A stretch of DNA of 64,000 nt. It comes from Daedaleopsis sinensis (taxonomy: Eukaryota > Basidiomycota > Agaricomycetes > Polyporales > Polyporaceae). Location of the stretch: assembly GCA_033807695.1 (NCBI GenBank), contig CM066311.1, forward strand, positions 1,612,001 through 1,676,000, read 5' to 3'. A program made the position numbers and the translations under genes. Shown in pieces: positions 48,701 through 60,823 of the stretch. A model generated the notes under the pieces. The model saw nothing but the letters and a program-made list of their open reading frames with translations, had not been told where the DNA came from and did not search any database. The stretch's first letter is position 1; every line of letters starts with the position of its first letter.

Positions 48701-49887
48701 TTCGGGCTCTGTGGGAGTCCTCGAATAAGCTGTACCTATCTCGGCAGTCTGCATGAAGCTCTCCGTTAGTGAAACTGTTCTGCAAACGTCGGGCTGCACT
48801 TACATTATTGAGTTTCTCGACCGAATGTAGTTGGTTTCTTGGATCTGAACGCCGTGCTATTGCTGTCGAGCGAGAATTCCAATAAGTAAGTCAATTATGC
48901 ATCCGCGACTGCTTTTCAGTGCGCTCTCTCACCATTCTGAGGCACAGGACACAGGGGACACATGGATGGAGGAGGTCCAAAGCGAGAGCGCTCGGAAGGG
49001 AACAAAGTTCGTAAGCGCTCGGCGGTGAGTCGTGCGAATCTGTGATCGTCACTGCCACACTGGTTCAACTTGAAGTTGATCTCGCTTTCTCCCTTCTCCT
49101 CCTCCTCCTCCTCCTCCTCCTCCTCCTCCTCTGCTATGATGCTCGTGTACTGACAGTTCAATAGATTCGGACCGCCAATTCTGTCTATTCATGTTGTACG
49201 CACCCTTATGGGTTCTGTCACAATGCACTATCTGATGCTTTACTTGCAGTCTAATGCTACCTCTCGGGGCCGTCGCGCTGACTCTGATATTCCGAAGTAC
49301 ATCATGTCACAGCGGCAACACTGGCATACAAGTCGAACCACTATGCGAGTGAAGTGATATGATGCCCAAGCAGCCGTCGTCGATTGCTGCTTGGTGACTT
49401 ATCTAGGATCAGGGCGTGGACTAGCCTTGTGCGTGCTCGAAGGTGTAGTATTCAAGGCCCGGGTGTGGCTACTGTATGTCTGAACGTTGAACCGTGTACT
49501 CTATGTACGACGAATGCAGTGTTAGTGAACCGTCAATTGGGGAACGAAGCTGCTTCCTGACGACATTATCTAGTCCAGTCCTCCTGCTGTTCCGGGTGTG
49601 CAGTGATCGGCACATAGGTTGCCATCCACCTGAAGGGACCCGGTGCGACGGTCATTGTGAGCGCGAGTCTCCTTCGATTTGTATCTGTACCGTACAGTAT
49701 TGCTCACACATTGTAGGTAGATGTATACCCAATAGGAGGTCATCTATCGACCTTCATAACACCGTTGGCGCGCCTCAGACTCTTCTGCTCCCTCCCACCT
49801 GTGTGCATAGGTCGGCCCTCCCTCCGCTTGACCTGCTCCACTCCGCCCCGCGCCCCGCGCCCGTCTCACTGCCGTCTCTGTCCCCAG
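45705..49887. other. Unit 1: 4.2 kb without a supported gene
   Basis: Open frames up to ~209 codons (48014-48643) occur in both units, but both strands are equally open and no domain or splice pattern is visible. Conservation between units reflects recent duplication, not selection. The region holds the CTC microsatellite. Confidence 0.45.
49096..49132 (+). repeat. (CTC)n microsatellite, unit 1
   Basis: An uninterrupted CTC trinucleotide tract of about 12 repeats. The matching tract in unit 2 is one repeat shorter. Confidence 0.9.
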
Positions 49888-50340
49888 TGCAAGCCAGTGG
49901 TGATCCGGGCGCGGAGATGCACTGGACGGTGCTCACGTCCCGCGCCCGGATCCTGTTCTCAGGCTTCAAGTTCTACGACCTGCTCCTCGTCGGCTGGCCC
50001 CGGGGCCGCGACGTCCTGTTCTGCAACCCGAGCATGCTCTCAGCGTCCACGAGTCGAGCAGTACGCGCAGCCCTAGCTGTATTCGTATTTCCGGTGCGCG
50101 ACACCTGTGGACATTTTCACCGTGCGCGAGAGCTGCCCCCCGCGAGCCACCGCCAAAGACGTGCAGTGCAGGGGGAACCTGGGCCAGCGCTGGGAGCGGC
50201 CGACGGTCGACACGGTCAAGAACTCGCTGCGGTGCGAGAAGCACGGCGCGGAGAGCAAGCGGTGGATTGACTCTGACTCGGACTCGGAGGAGGTGGCTTG
50301 CGAGTGCGGAGAGGTGGAGGTGACTGTGTCCTCTAGATAG
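49888..50340 (+). CDS. Candidate two-exon gene of unknown function, unit 1 (5' end unknown)
   Basis: A pyrimidine tract ending CCCCAG (49887) precedes an exon reading MHWTVLTSRARILFSGFKF, YDLLLVGWPRGRDVLFC, NPSMLSASTSRA to 50060. GT at 50061 and GTGCAG at 50166 bound a 106-nt intron. The last exon (50167-50340) reads CRGNLGQRWERPTVD through an acidic DSDSDSEEVACECGEVEV to a TAG. No family is recognised; the closing CECGEVEV faintly recalls CxCG-type metal sites. Between the two units the exon indels are multiples of three and the second exon has equal length, while a ~68 bp loss falls in the intron. That favours coding. Upstream exons were not found. Confidence 0.4.
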
Positions 50341-53300
50341 TATCTTGTGCAGCAATAGATAGGGTGACGATGGCATTCTCGTGCATGTTGCGAGCGACTT
50401 CGACGGGCACCGTCGACAGCGTCGGACCTGCGGTGCTCGCTGTTCCGCACGATGAGCGGAGTATTGTCCGACTGGGGGAGTAGAGTGTGTGGACCCGAGC
50501 AGGCAGACATGTTCCCGGTGACACACACAAATTGAGGGGGATGACGTCTCAGGGTGGACTATGGGCTCGGGCATCAGGATTCCTGCTTCTCGGACTTGCG
50601 GTCCGCTCTGGACCATTCTTCCTTGACAGTCGGAGGTTGACGTTGAACGTCGAGGATTGCGAGGTGTGTGTGCAGTATTCTCCCGAGTCTACTACAAGGC
50701 CATGCTCACTGGCCATCCTCTCAGTTTCTTGTGACCGATCTCTCATGCTGAACATTGAGACACGACTGCTGCAGTGAGAGGATAGTACTACCAATTCAAG
50801 GAAGTCTTGGGAACAGGTCTCGCAGGCAAGCGAACAGAGCTGAGAGGGTCCAGGGTTCCAAGAATCCTGTCCGGCCGTGCTCGCCGCGTTCCCCGAGCAC
50901 TTGTCCTGGAACTCTCTCGTTTTACTCACATGAAACTCTGCTGCAATGTACAGTTGAACTCGCCGTCCTGCCTGGAATGGCAGGAATGGCAGAGCTTGTA
51001 AATCACACGCACACACACGAGACGACGAGGACATGCAGATATATTTCGCCGACTAATAAATTGAACTATCTTCTACAGACACAGGCACTAGCTGCTACCG
51101 CCGCCACAGCCGGACAGACCGGGCAGAGCGGTCAGACATCCCACGCTGAACGCATGGTGCTTGCACATCAGATCGCGCACGCTGCCAGGGCCGGTCGCTA
51201 TCGATCTATCCCCGGAACCAGCACCCTCTCCCGGACGGCTCGGCTGTCGACAACGGCGTGCTAGACGTGCGCGTGGACGACGGTCGACTCGGAGCCCCCG
51301 AGCTCAAGGTCAGCGAGCTCAAGGACCGGCGCTGGGATGACTCAGAGAGCGCGGTGGAACGGAGGCGACGGGATCCGAGAATGGGGTGCGAGGAGGACGG
51401 ACTCGGAGGACGGCGGTGAGCGGTGCGCGGGACCTGCCGGTCGCGAGGCCGAGCCATACAGGATATTCCGAGGCGTCGCTCACGGCGGGAGTGCCGCTAG
51501 ACGTTTCGGGCAGCATGCGCACACAACGGACTGCATGCGGCCCGAGTCGGCTGCCGGTCATGGACCAACCGTGCTCACGGCGAGCGTGCGACGGAGCCTG
51601 AGGCGCACGGTAAGACACCGGTGTTCGTAGTATGTGAATGCGTGCTTACCGAGTTTCGTGCGACAGCGTAGTAGATAGACACGGACAGTGTGGCTGGACT
51701 CGCAGGAGGACGGAGATGGACGCACCGGCCGGGCGGCGGGAGAAGATCTCAGGCCGGCAGGGTGGAGGATGGCAACTCGCGATCGGGCGGGAATCGAGGA
51801 CGACGTCAGGCGTCAGGCGTCAGATGGCGGCGACCGGGACACTGGGCACTCGCTCAGCACGGTCTTCGTCTTCTTGGTCCGCCCTGATCGCCGTCCTCGC
51901 CGACTCTCTCCCTCTGCGGACGCGTCGGAGGGCAGGAGAGGCGGCGAGGAAGGGGAGGACAACGGCGGGAGGAGGCACCCTCACATGTCGGGATTGAGAC
52001 GGGTCGAGTCTGGCTGGCGGCGGTGGCGTATTCAGGGACGTTCATGTGTGCCTATTCGGAAGAGCGTGTGGGCGGTGGGACTGGAGGCGGTTCGCGCGGA
52101 CTCACGGACGGCGGGAGGGACAGTCGGTTGAGTGCTTCGGATAAGCGGACAATGTCCAGGACATGGGCATCGCTGGCGGTCGCATTGAGCTGAAAGACGG
52201 ACGTACGTACCTGCGTTGGTGTACAGAAAGGGACGGGGGACGGAGACCTACCGTTGTGAGAGTACGGAATTCGGAGGGTAGGAGCGGGGATGAGGGGTTA
52301 CGCGGCGTCTCGCGACTCGCGTGCGGCCCGTGCTGCTGTTGCCGCCGCCGTGGACGACGGAGGATGGCGCAAGAGATCGGTCTGATCTCGTGTGCGCGGG
52401 GATGGTGCGGTGGCATGGAAGTCCGAACGACGGCGACTCGCGTCTGCTGCAGTCGAGATTCGAGGTTGGTTGAAGAGGGCGGCGGGCGCGTGGGCTGTCT
52501 CGCTCCCGAGACACGAAATCGGAAGAATATTTATTATACTGCTGATCGCGAGTACCTGCTATGCACGAGCAGGATGCCTGTGAGGTGACGCGGGACGACG
52601 AGCGAGTCGTCTACGGAGAACGGCGGTCAACGGAAGGAATGTACGCACCTGGGACTTGAAAATGAGCAGACAACGGACGGGGACGGATCTTACATGGCTA
52701 GAGCATCTAGCCCGGGTTCGTGCCATTGAACTGTGGCCAGAGAGCGGCGAGCGGCGGAAACGGGACGGCAGGCGCGTACGTACAAAGACTGAGAGATCGA
52801 CGGGGGATCTCGCGGTATTTGGAGCGGGTTATAATTTCGGGTCCAAGGTCGGTCGGCTGCAGGCGGGTGGGGGTGGACGCATGTGCGCATGGCGGCAGAT
52901 GCGAGTCGGGGGAAGAGCAGCGGAGCGGGCGGGGATGTGCAGGTCAGAGAATGGGACGGCGGCGGGCAGTATCTAGCGGCGGGTGCGGTCCGGGAGATGT
53001 CTGAGCAGGGCGACACGAGTGCGCTGCGAGGTGGTATCTAATAGACTATATATCTAATGGAACAAAGGTGCACAGCGTGAGCTGTGAGTTAAGGATGCGC
53101 ACGCGGGGGACGACTATGACGTCACGAGTGACTTTGTTGTGTCGCACGGACTCGGAGGGAGTCCTCTCGTCGTCGCGGGCGAGTATATGGGTCCCCGCTA
53201 GAGCTGTAGTCGGCCGTCGTCGGAAAGGAGAGCGTCGGGGGCGTCGAGGACGTCGTTGGCGGGAGGCGGGGCGGCGGGCGTGCTAGGGCAAGACGGCAAG

Positions 53301-53808
53301 CGTGAATGGAGCACTGCGTACACAGCGGAAGTTACAGCGGTTATGAGTGCAAGCGAGGACGTGTTCTGGATGAAGACGTGTCGAGGGCGTGAGAGAGGAT
53401 GGAAGACGGGGTCGGGGGCGCTGGGACCCTGGGGTACGCGCGTCGCGGTGTTGCGGTCGTCGCCGGGGTCGCGGTCGCCACTGTTGCTGCAGTCGTCGTC
53501 GCCGTCGTCGTCGCCGTCGTCGGGGCAGCCGTCGCCGTCGCAGGCGTTGTCGCCGCAGAGGTTGCAGCGCGGACCCGACGGTCGTGGACGAGGGAGAAGG
53601 AGAGAGACGCGATGTCGCCAGCAGCCGCCGGGAGAGACGCCGGGCACCCAATCGGGCGGAGATACCGAACGCGGATCCGACCTGGGGCGCCTGAGCTCCA
53701 GACCACGATGACGCTCCCAGCGCGTCCTGCACCGTCCAGATTACAGTCCCGGTGAGCGTACAGAGTTCTGACTTGCATCTCGCAGATCTCACTCTCCTTG
53801 GCAGCCAA
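50341..53808. other. Unit 1: 3.5 kb without a supported gene
   Basis: GC-rich DNA with many overlapping frames on both strands. A frame around 51230-51420 reads SAVDNGVLDVRVDDGRLGAP in part and is kept in unit 2, but I see no start, splice or domain support. Confidence 0.45.
53491..53535 (+). repeat. (GTC)n-rich tract near the unit junction
   Basis: Imperfect GTCGTCGCCGTC trinucleotide repeats. The related tract in unit 2 (about 63940-63990) has a different arrangement. Confidence 0.7.
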
Positions 53809-53909
53809 CCCTGTTCTGGACTTATCCCCCGAAATTCCAGTGACACGTCGCGCGCACTGCGCAGCGCGCTGAAGGCGCTCCCTCAACAACTCTCTCCTCG
53901 ACGTCCACG

Positions 53910-54945
53910 ATGGTCAGCGCACTCTCCTGGCTCCTATGTTCGCTGGCAGCTGCGGCGTCGGCGCAGGCGTCGGCGCTGACCCTGCAGTCACCACGGTTTA
54001 CAATATTCTCGGCAGACGCAGCCCAGCTTCGTTCTGAACCGTGAGTCGGAATTGCAGGCTAGCTTTGTATAAGTTTAACATCGAATTGTCAGACTCTCTG
54101 CTGCCCACAAACCCACACCGCCATTATCTCTTGGCCCAACGGACATACTGAAGGTCACATTCCAAGTGCTCGACGCCGACGGGAAAGGTGTGCAACCACA
54201 CCAAACGTTCCTGCGTTTCTATGACGCAGTCTCCGGAGAGGAGGGCGTCCAGCCCGTGAAAGTTACTGCTGGCGGAAAGGCCAAGTTCGAACTGGTATGC
54301 ACACCTAACTTCTCAGTCACCCCCTCTCGTACCCATCTGTGAACTTCCGCAGAACATGGCGCGTCCCCCGGCGTCCTTGCCGCCCACCGGGTCCAACCCC
54401 CTCAAAGTCTCTCTCTACTTGGGCTCCTTCGTTCACGATCCATCGGAGCACGAGCTCTTTGATCTTGTTGTCCCGCCCTCACAGACTCCTGCGCACCATC
54501 CTGACGAGGTGGCCTTCCACGCCCGACCTGAGATCGTGCACACGTTCCGTCCGGAACAGAAGTTGCCCCCCAAGTTCATCTCGGCCGTCTTCACGCTCCT
54601 CCTCGCCGCGCCCTGGGTCGTTCTCCTCGGTCTGGTGCGTACCACTCCCCATTCCCCCAATCACACGTGCTTCGTACCCAAAGATAGACGAGACGCTGAC
54701 GCGTGCGCCCGACGGTACAGTGGGGGCACATCCGCCCGCAGGTCCCCCACCTCTTCTCAGCAAGCATCGCCCCCTTCATTGCGACTTTGGGCGCGTTTGA
54801 AGCGCTTCTGGTGTGGTACTGGGTCGACCTCCGCCTCGGTCAAGTTCTGCTGTACGGTGCGCTTCTCAGCATCCCGACTGCGCTCACCGGACAGCGTGCG
54901 CTGGCTGCGCTCGGCGACCGGCGGCTCGGCAAAAGCTCGAAGTAG
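53910..54945 (+). CDS. SWP1: Oligosaccharyltransferase subunit Swp1 / ribophorin II, copy 2
   Basis: Four exons at exactly +10827 from copy 1 (53910-54040, 54093-54294, 54353-54634, 54721-54945) encode the same 279 residues. As far as I can compare by eye, exons, introns and ~90 bp upstream are all identical. Signal peptide, lumenal region and three C-terminal membrane segments are intact. The upstream sequence beyond ~100 bp is the end of unit 1 rather than the original promoter, so expression may differ. A second gene for an OST subunit is unusual, and a haplotype assembled in tandem is the main alternative. Confidence 0.92.
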
Positions 54946-55914
54946 CAGACTTGTATCACGCCCGGGTGTGTTCAATAGATTATCGACCGAAATCCGACGG
55001 TGCTACACATGCGTCCCGCTTCGCGACGCTCATCTTCGATCCGGTACGCGTACGAGCCGACCTGAGCGAATAACACGTTCGTCTTCTTCTCCATTCGACT
55101 CCAATTTTATCCCCAGCCCTACAGACTCCGCGGCGCCGCAAGCCATTCGTTCCCGGCCACACCGTCATCGTGGACTTTCGATGCAGCGGGGGTTTGGAGC
55201 CCACAACTCTCTCGGCACCGTATCTCGGGGCGGACGCTGTTGAGGGCGTCCACCAGGGCACTCGGTGCATCGTAGGCCCCTCAATGCAACGCCCTATTTT
55301 TGTTCGCGACTTCGTGCCCTTGCACATCACCTATTGCAGGCTCTGACGCACAGACTCCCCTCACGCGACTCTTATATCGACCCCTTCTCGTCCCAAGTGG
55401 TGTACTCAAGGTTCAGCCTTCGAAGCTCGACGACCCCGGCTCCATCCTGGTTCCAAACCTCCAACTGAGGCCGCATGGCTGCACACGACAAGCGGGCCGC
55501 CGCGACGCTCGTCGCACAAGATCCGCTATATGCGTCGCCCGCACCTATGACGCTGCCATGTCACTACGTGAGTGTGAACTTTACCTTTGCTTCGGCTTTC
55601 CCGCCCTGCGGTCGAGCGCAAGGGTGTCACAGCAGCCGCCGCGTCCGCTATGTTTGTCGTGCGTCACCGGCTACCACTCATGACGGAAGTCCCTATGTAG
55701 TCCAATTCTGCCGTCTGCACGCGTGACACACAAGTCACGAATCGGTCCTTATGTGCGTCGTATTGTCTCGGCTCCTCGTGAACTGCGTCTACGTGATAAG
55801 TAGCTAATAATACACGTGCGGGTATGGCTCGCCAGGCTTCTCGCCGGCGGGACCCCATCTCTCTCTCTCTCGCTCTCTCCGTCTCCCACTTTCTAGATGT
55901 GCAGCTAGTTGGGC
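54946..55914. other. Unit 2: SWP1 3' flank to the GH47 fragment
   Basis: Counterpart of 44119-45132 with SNPs, a GGTG-type insertion near 55397 and the ~65 bp deletion near 55726. No gene is supported. Confidence 0.5.
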
Positions 55915-56270
55915 CCTTCTGCAGGGAGCTTGGGCGCGAAGCTGACCGCGGGGAGCGGGCCCGACTTGGTCTTGAACGGCCCGGCCGCGACGTGCCGCTT
56001 GCCGCTGCCGTACGAGGCCTTCTCGGGCGGCGCGATGAACGGGTGCGCCTCCGTGTTGAACACGTCTGCAGCAGAGCAAGAACGGCGTCAGTAGCGAGGC
56101 CAGACGGAATGAAAAGAGAGACCCGAGACCGGGGTCGAGCACGGGCACGGGAATGGGGACGCACAATTGTCGAGGCTGAAGCGGTTCGGGTCGTCGAAGG
56201 TGAGGTAGAGGTACTTGAGCACCTCGGGCCGCATGTAGTAGTAGTCAGCGATAATGTAGAACCCATGCTC
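55915..56270 (-). pseudogene. Orphan GH47 mannosidase fragment, unit 2, with internal deletion
   Basis: Counterpart of the unit 1 fragment. It reads HGFYIIADYYYMRPEVL joined straight to KYLYLTFDDPNRF, so the RPEVLES to FWFAEVL stretch (69 codons) is missing. The last exon with NTEAHPF and the TAG is kept. The loss of 207 bp lies between two copies of GAGCACCTC. Confidence 0.85.
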
Positions 56271-59200
56271 GCTGTCCTCGACGCTGCTGTGAATGTGCGT
56301 GAACGAGAGAATTGGGACCGCTGTGAGTCCTGTGTACTCACAAACATCCCGCTTCTGCAGTGGTTTAGCCCGCTCCCGCACCTCGGGTGGTGATCGATAT
56401 GCAGGGGAGAGTGGAAGGGAAGGCTACGGGCCCCGCGGCGTCGTCAGGACAGCCGTGGTATACACGCTGTCACCCAATCTGTGTAAACAAAGTCAGTAAT
56501 CCGCAAATAACTCCTCGCAGTCTCGTCCGTTTTCATTGAAACAAGGGGTCCCATGCAGCATTGAACATTACGCATCAAGCGCGCCCTGTCGCGCGGCGAT
56601 CGGAGGAGGTCACAAAAATCGCGTTCATTGCAATTTCATGGGTCTCAGGAATAATGTGCGTTTCCAGCTCGGCCCTCGCCACACAGGTCCCCAAATCACC
56701 TAATTACGTGTACGCATGCTGTATACGACGTGTACGACGTGTTTTCATGGTCTGAATCGACGTTTGAAAAATCGAGTTTTGGGCCACCTCCATAAACCGG
56801 CCGGTGCCAACTCTGTAATACGCGACTTCTCGCCGCGGTGACGAGCTCGTATCGGTTCATACATCGTCTGATATCAGGTCTGACACGTTCTAGTCGGTTC
56901 CCGGGCACAGGAACACGCGCATACTGAAGGTCGCCACGCACAGGTGGGAGGGTACTATCACCCATCTCTCGATATACGCATGTTCCCGCTGCCAGACGGA
57001 GCTCAGACAAAACGTACATGTCCAGTACGCATGGGACATCATCGTGCGGGAAGACATTCCCAGAATGACACGTGCAAGACGCGAATTTCGCTCATACCCG
57101 TGCGTATTTGGGTGGAAATTCACGAATATCTCGACAATCTCACAAATATGACCTTCGAGACGTGTCGCTCCGCGTTGCAGACGGGACACATGACGTGATA
57201 TACCACCTGAGATGCGGAGGGCACGCTTTTCTGACCGGTAGAAGCTGCCTCCAACTCGCTCGAAAGCGGGATTGTAGACAGCTACTACAGGTTCACCCCA
57301 GTGCCGCGGGTCAGTGCCGCGCCGCCAAATACGTGCAGCACATGCCACACGATGCGCAGACCTCTCCAGCATGAACGTACGCGCATCACGCCGGTTGCGA
57401 TCCTCCAGCCACCCAGAGATTCCGGACGAGCACTCCGAAAGCGACTTCGGTCGATAGCATCGGCATGACGCATGCGAACGGCGTGCGAGAGATCTGAGTA
57501 CACCTTGCAGTCGCTCAGAGCTGCATCGCTCACCGTCGCACGCCCAGAAATGAACCAGACAACAGGGAGAGCCGCATTTGACTCTCCCGGCTGCCTGCGC
57601 AGCTCACAGGCAACGGGTCGCTCGAACGATCAGTCCAAACAAGAAGAACACATACCAGGACATTGATATACTGCTGACGCATCGGACTTCCGGCCTGCAA
57701 CGGCTCGTCTTCGATGGGCGGTACGGACGCTGCTCCGAGACGGCCACGAGGCGGACACTTCCGGGGCACTTGGAGAACGAGGCACTAGTACTATGGAGCA
57801 CAGTCAATACCACGTCAATGTACCATCATACCGACAGTACTCACAAAGTCTTTACAAGTCGTCGGGGATGATAGAAAGTCCTGTCAAATGTGAGCACCAA
57901 TCAACTAGTACGCAGGCAGATGCAAAGCTTACCTCAAGTTATGTATATACAAGGCTCCCACTCGCACTTCCGATCCTTAGGTGACGTTTGCGCGGGGATA
58001 CTAACGACGACGTAATAGGCGTGTGGATGCAATGCACGCCGTCGCACAGTCGGCAGTGTGCACTAGCTACGAGTCAGCGTCACATCGCGTCCGAATTCGA
58101 GTCTCATGCCAGTGACTCACCGGGAAATAGCCTGTGTTTACATGCCAGCTAACTTCACGGGTCGATCTGTCAATGCAGATGTCAGCATAGCCGTAGATAC
58201 ACGCATGGACATCCAGCATACCTGCGCGTGGGCCCGTTAGACAGCGCCGCGACCACTGCACACGACATCGACCAGCACAGTCCGGCGTCGGGAGTAGATC
58301 TGTGCGCGCACTCAGTAAATGGTAAGTACACGATGACAGCGAACATACCTCTCCCCTGATCCGGTTTCCGGCGCGCGCGAGCAGTCGGACCCGCGCGGCG
58401 CGCTCGCGCTATGGCCAGATTCTGTCAGGCGCGCCTCTCGCGAGGTGCAGGGAAGCGAGACTGGCGTACCTGGCGCGTCGATCCCAAGTGAGTCATCGCC
58501 GCGACGTCACGACGGCGCCATACCAACCTCCTGGAGCAAAGCGCGGTCAGCAATGGACACAGAGTCGGGATGGCGGGACTCACTAGCACGAGCGCGGGTG
58601 GGCGACTGTCCAGAACAACTGCAGGGGGCATGTCGACACAGCCGGGGGTGTACATGCGAGCTAGAGACGGCGGCAACTGTGATCAGCAAGTGAAGACACG
58701 ACATGCCAAGTGCAAGAAGTGCTTACCAGTGAGGTCACGAACGACGCACGTAGAGCAGCAGCCATCGGGTGACGAGTGCTGGTCATCGAGGGGGGCCATG
58801 AGTGGAGAGGGGAGTGTGAGGAGGGGAGGGAAAGGGGAGGAGAGGAGGGGGATGCTGAGAGTCGAGTCGGAGGAGGGTATTTGTATCGTTCGAGGTGGTC
58901 CGTGCGCGAAGCTCCTCGATCGCCCCCTCCTTTGGGTGCGAAGAGGTCGGAGATATGACACATGGCCGTACTCCCAGTTGCCCACGGACCGAGATGTCCA
59001 GCCAACCAGAGGAGGACACGGGAGGTGGAACGGGCAGGCGGAACGAGTGTGCGGACGTCCAGGGAGATGGAAGACGGCGGAGACAGTTTCCAGGCATCGC
59101 TCGGCGTTGATGCGAGTACCAGTTAGCGCGTGTGGCGCTCAGGCCGCGATCGTCGCACATTGTGGCCTCGAATGTCGTAGATTCGTCCGACGGGGGTAGG

Positions 59201-60435
59201 AGGAAAGGGTCTCCGTCCAGATAAGCGTTCTGGCGTACTTTCTAGGTCTCGGTGTGTTCGGGCTCTGTGGGAGTCCTCAAACAATCTGTACCTATCTCGG
59301 CAGTCTGCATGAAGCTCTCCGTTAGTGAAACTGTTCTGCAAACGTCGGGCTGCACTTACATTATCGAGTTTCTCGACCGAATGTAGTTGGTTTCTTGGAT
59401 CTGAACGCCGTGCTATTGCTGTCGAGCGAGAATTCCAATAAGTAAGTCAATTATGCATCCGCGACTGCTTTTCAGTGCGCTCTCTCACCATTCTGAGGCA
59501 CAGGACACAGGGGACACATGGATGGAGGAGGTCCAAAGCGAGAGCGCTCGGAAGGGAACAAAGTTCGTAAGCGCTCGGCGGTGAGTCGTGCGAATCTGTG
59601 ATCGTCACTGCCACACTGGTTCAACTTGAAGTTGATCTCGCTTTCTCCCTTCTCCTCCTCCTCCTCCTCCTCCTCCTCCTCCTCTGCTACGATGCTCGTG
59701 TACTGACAGTTCAATAGACTCGGACCGCCAATTCTGTCTATCCATGTTGTACGCACCCTTATGGGTTCTGTCACAATGCACTATCTGATGCTTTACTTGC
59801 AGTCTAGTGCTACCTCTCGGGGCCGTCGCGCTGACTCTGATATTCCGAAGTACATCATGTCACAGCGGCAACACTGGCATACAAGTCGAACCACTATGCG
59901 AGTGAAGTGATATGATGCCCAAGCAGCCGTCGTCGATTGCTGCTTGGTGACTTATCTAGGATCAGGGCGTGGACTAGCCTTGTGCGTGCTCGAAGGTGTA
60001 GTATTCAAGGCCCGGGTGTGGCTACTGTATGTCTGAACGTTGAACCGTGTACTCTATGTACGACGAATGCAGTATTAGTGAACCGTCAATTGGGGAACGA
60101 AGCTGCTTCCTGACGACATTATCTAGTCCAGTCCTCCTGCTGTTCCGGGTGTGCAGTGATCGGCACATAGGCTGCCATCCACCTGAAGGGACCCGGTGCG
60201 ACGGTCATTGTGAGCGCGAGTCTCCTTCGATTTGTATCTGTACCGTACAGTATTGCTCACACATTGTAGGTAGATGTATACCGAATAGGAGGTCATCTAT
60301 CGACCTTCATAACACCGTTGGCGCACCTCAGACTCTTCTCCTGCTCCCTCCCACCTGTGTGCATAGGTCGGCCCTCCCTCGCTCGACCTGCTCCACTCCG
60401 CCCCGCGCTCGTCTCACCGCCGTCTCCGTCCCCAG
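56271..60435. other. Unit 2: 4.2 kb without a supported gene
   Basis: Counterpart of 45705-49887, including an 11 bp loss between GGCGCGC repeats near 58430 and a 3 bp gain near 58091. Confidence 0.45.
59652..59685 (+). repeat. (CTC)n microsatellite, unit 2
   Basis: Same tract as in unit 1, one CTC unit shorter, consistent with replication slippage after the duplication. Confidence 0.9.
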
Positions 60436-60823
60436 TGCAAGCCAGTGGCGATCCGGGCGCAGAGATGCACTGGACGGTGCTCACGTTCCCCGCCCGGATC
60501 CTGATCTCAGGCTTCAAGTTCTATGATCTGCTCCTCGTCGGCCGGCCCCGCGACACGGTCCTGTTCTGCAACCCGAGCATCATGATGCTCTCAGCGTCCA
60601 CGAGTCGAGCGGTATGCGCAGCCCGCGAGCCGCCGCCGAAGACGTGCAGTGCAGGGGGAACCTGGGACAGCGCTGGGAGCGGCCGACGGTCGACACGGTC
60701 AAGCACCCGCCGCGGTGCGAGAAGCACGGCGCGAAGAGAAAGCGGTGGATTGACTCTGACTCGGACTCGGAGGAGGTGGCTTGCGAGTGCGGAGAGGTGG
60801 AGGTGACTGTGTCCTCTAGATAG
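60436..60823 (+). CDS. Candidate two-exon gene of unknown function, unit 2
   Basis: Counterpart of the unit 1 candidate: exons 60436-60611 and 60650-60823. Exon 1 is 3 nt longer overall (a 3-nt loss in the GRPRD stretch and a 6-nt gain giving PSIMMLS); exon 2 is the same length (174 nt) with several substitutions. The intron is reduced to 38 nt, which is shorter than fungal introns usually splice, so this copy may be inactive. Confidence 0.35.

Larger units (their letters stand above)
42983..53808 (+). repeat. Tandem duplication, unit 1 (10.83 kb)
   Basis: Sequence from the CCCTGTT near 42983 to ~53808 repeats directly downstream at 53809. The offset is 10827 at the left side and falls to about 10470 at the right side because of small deletions in unit 2. 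Landmarks matched in both units: SWP1, the GH47 fragment, the CTC microsatellite and the candidate gene at 49.9 kb. The units abut with no spacer. Confidence 0.95.
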
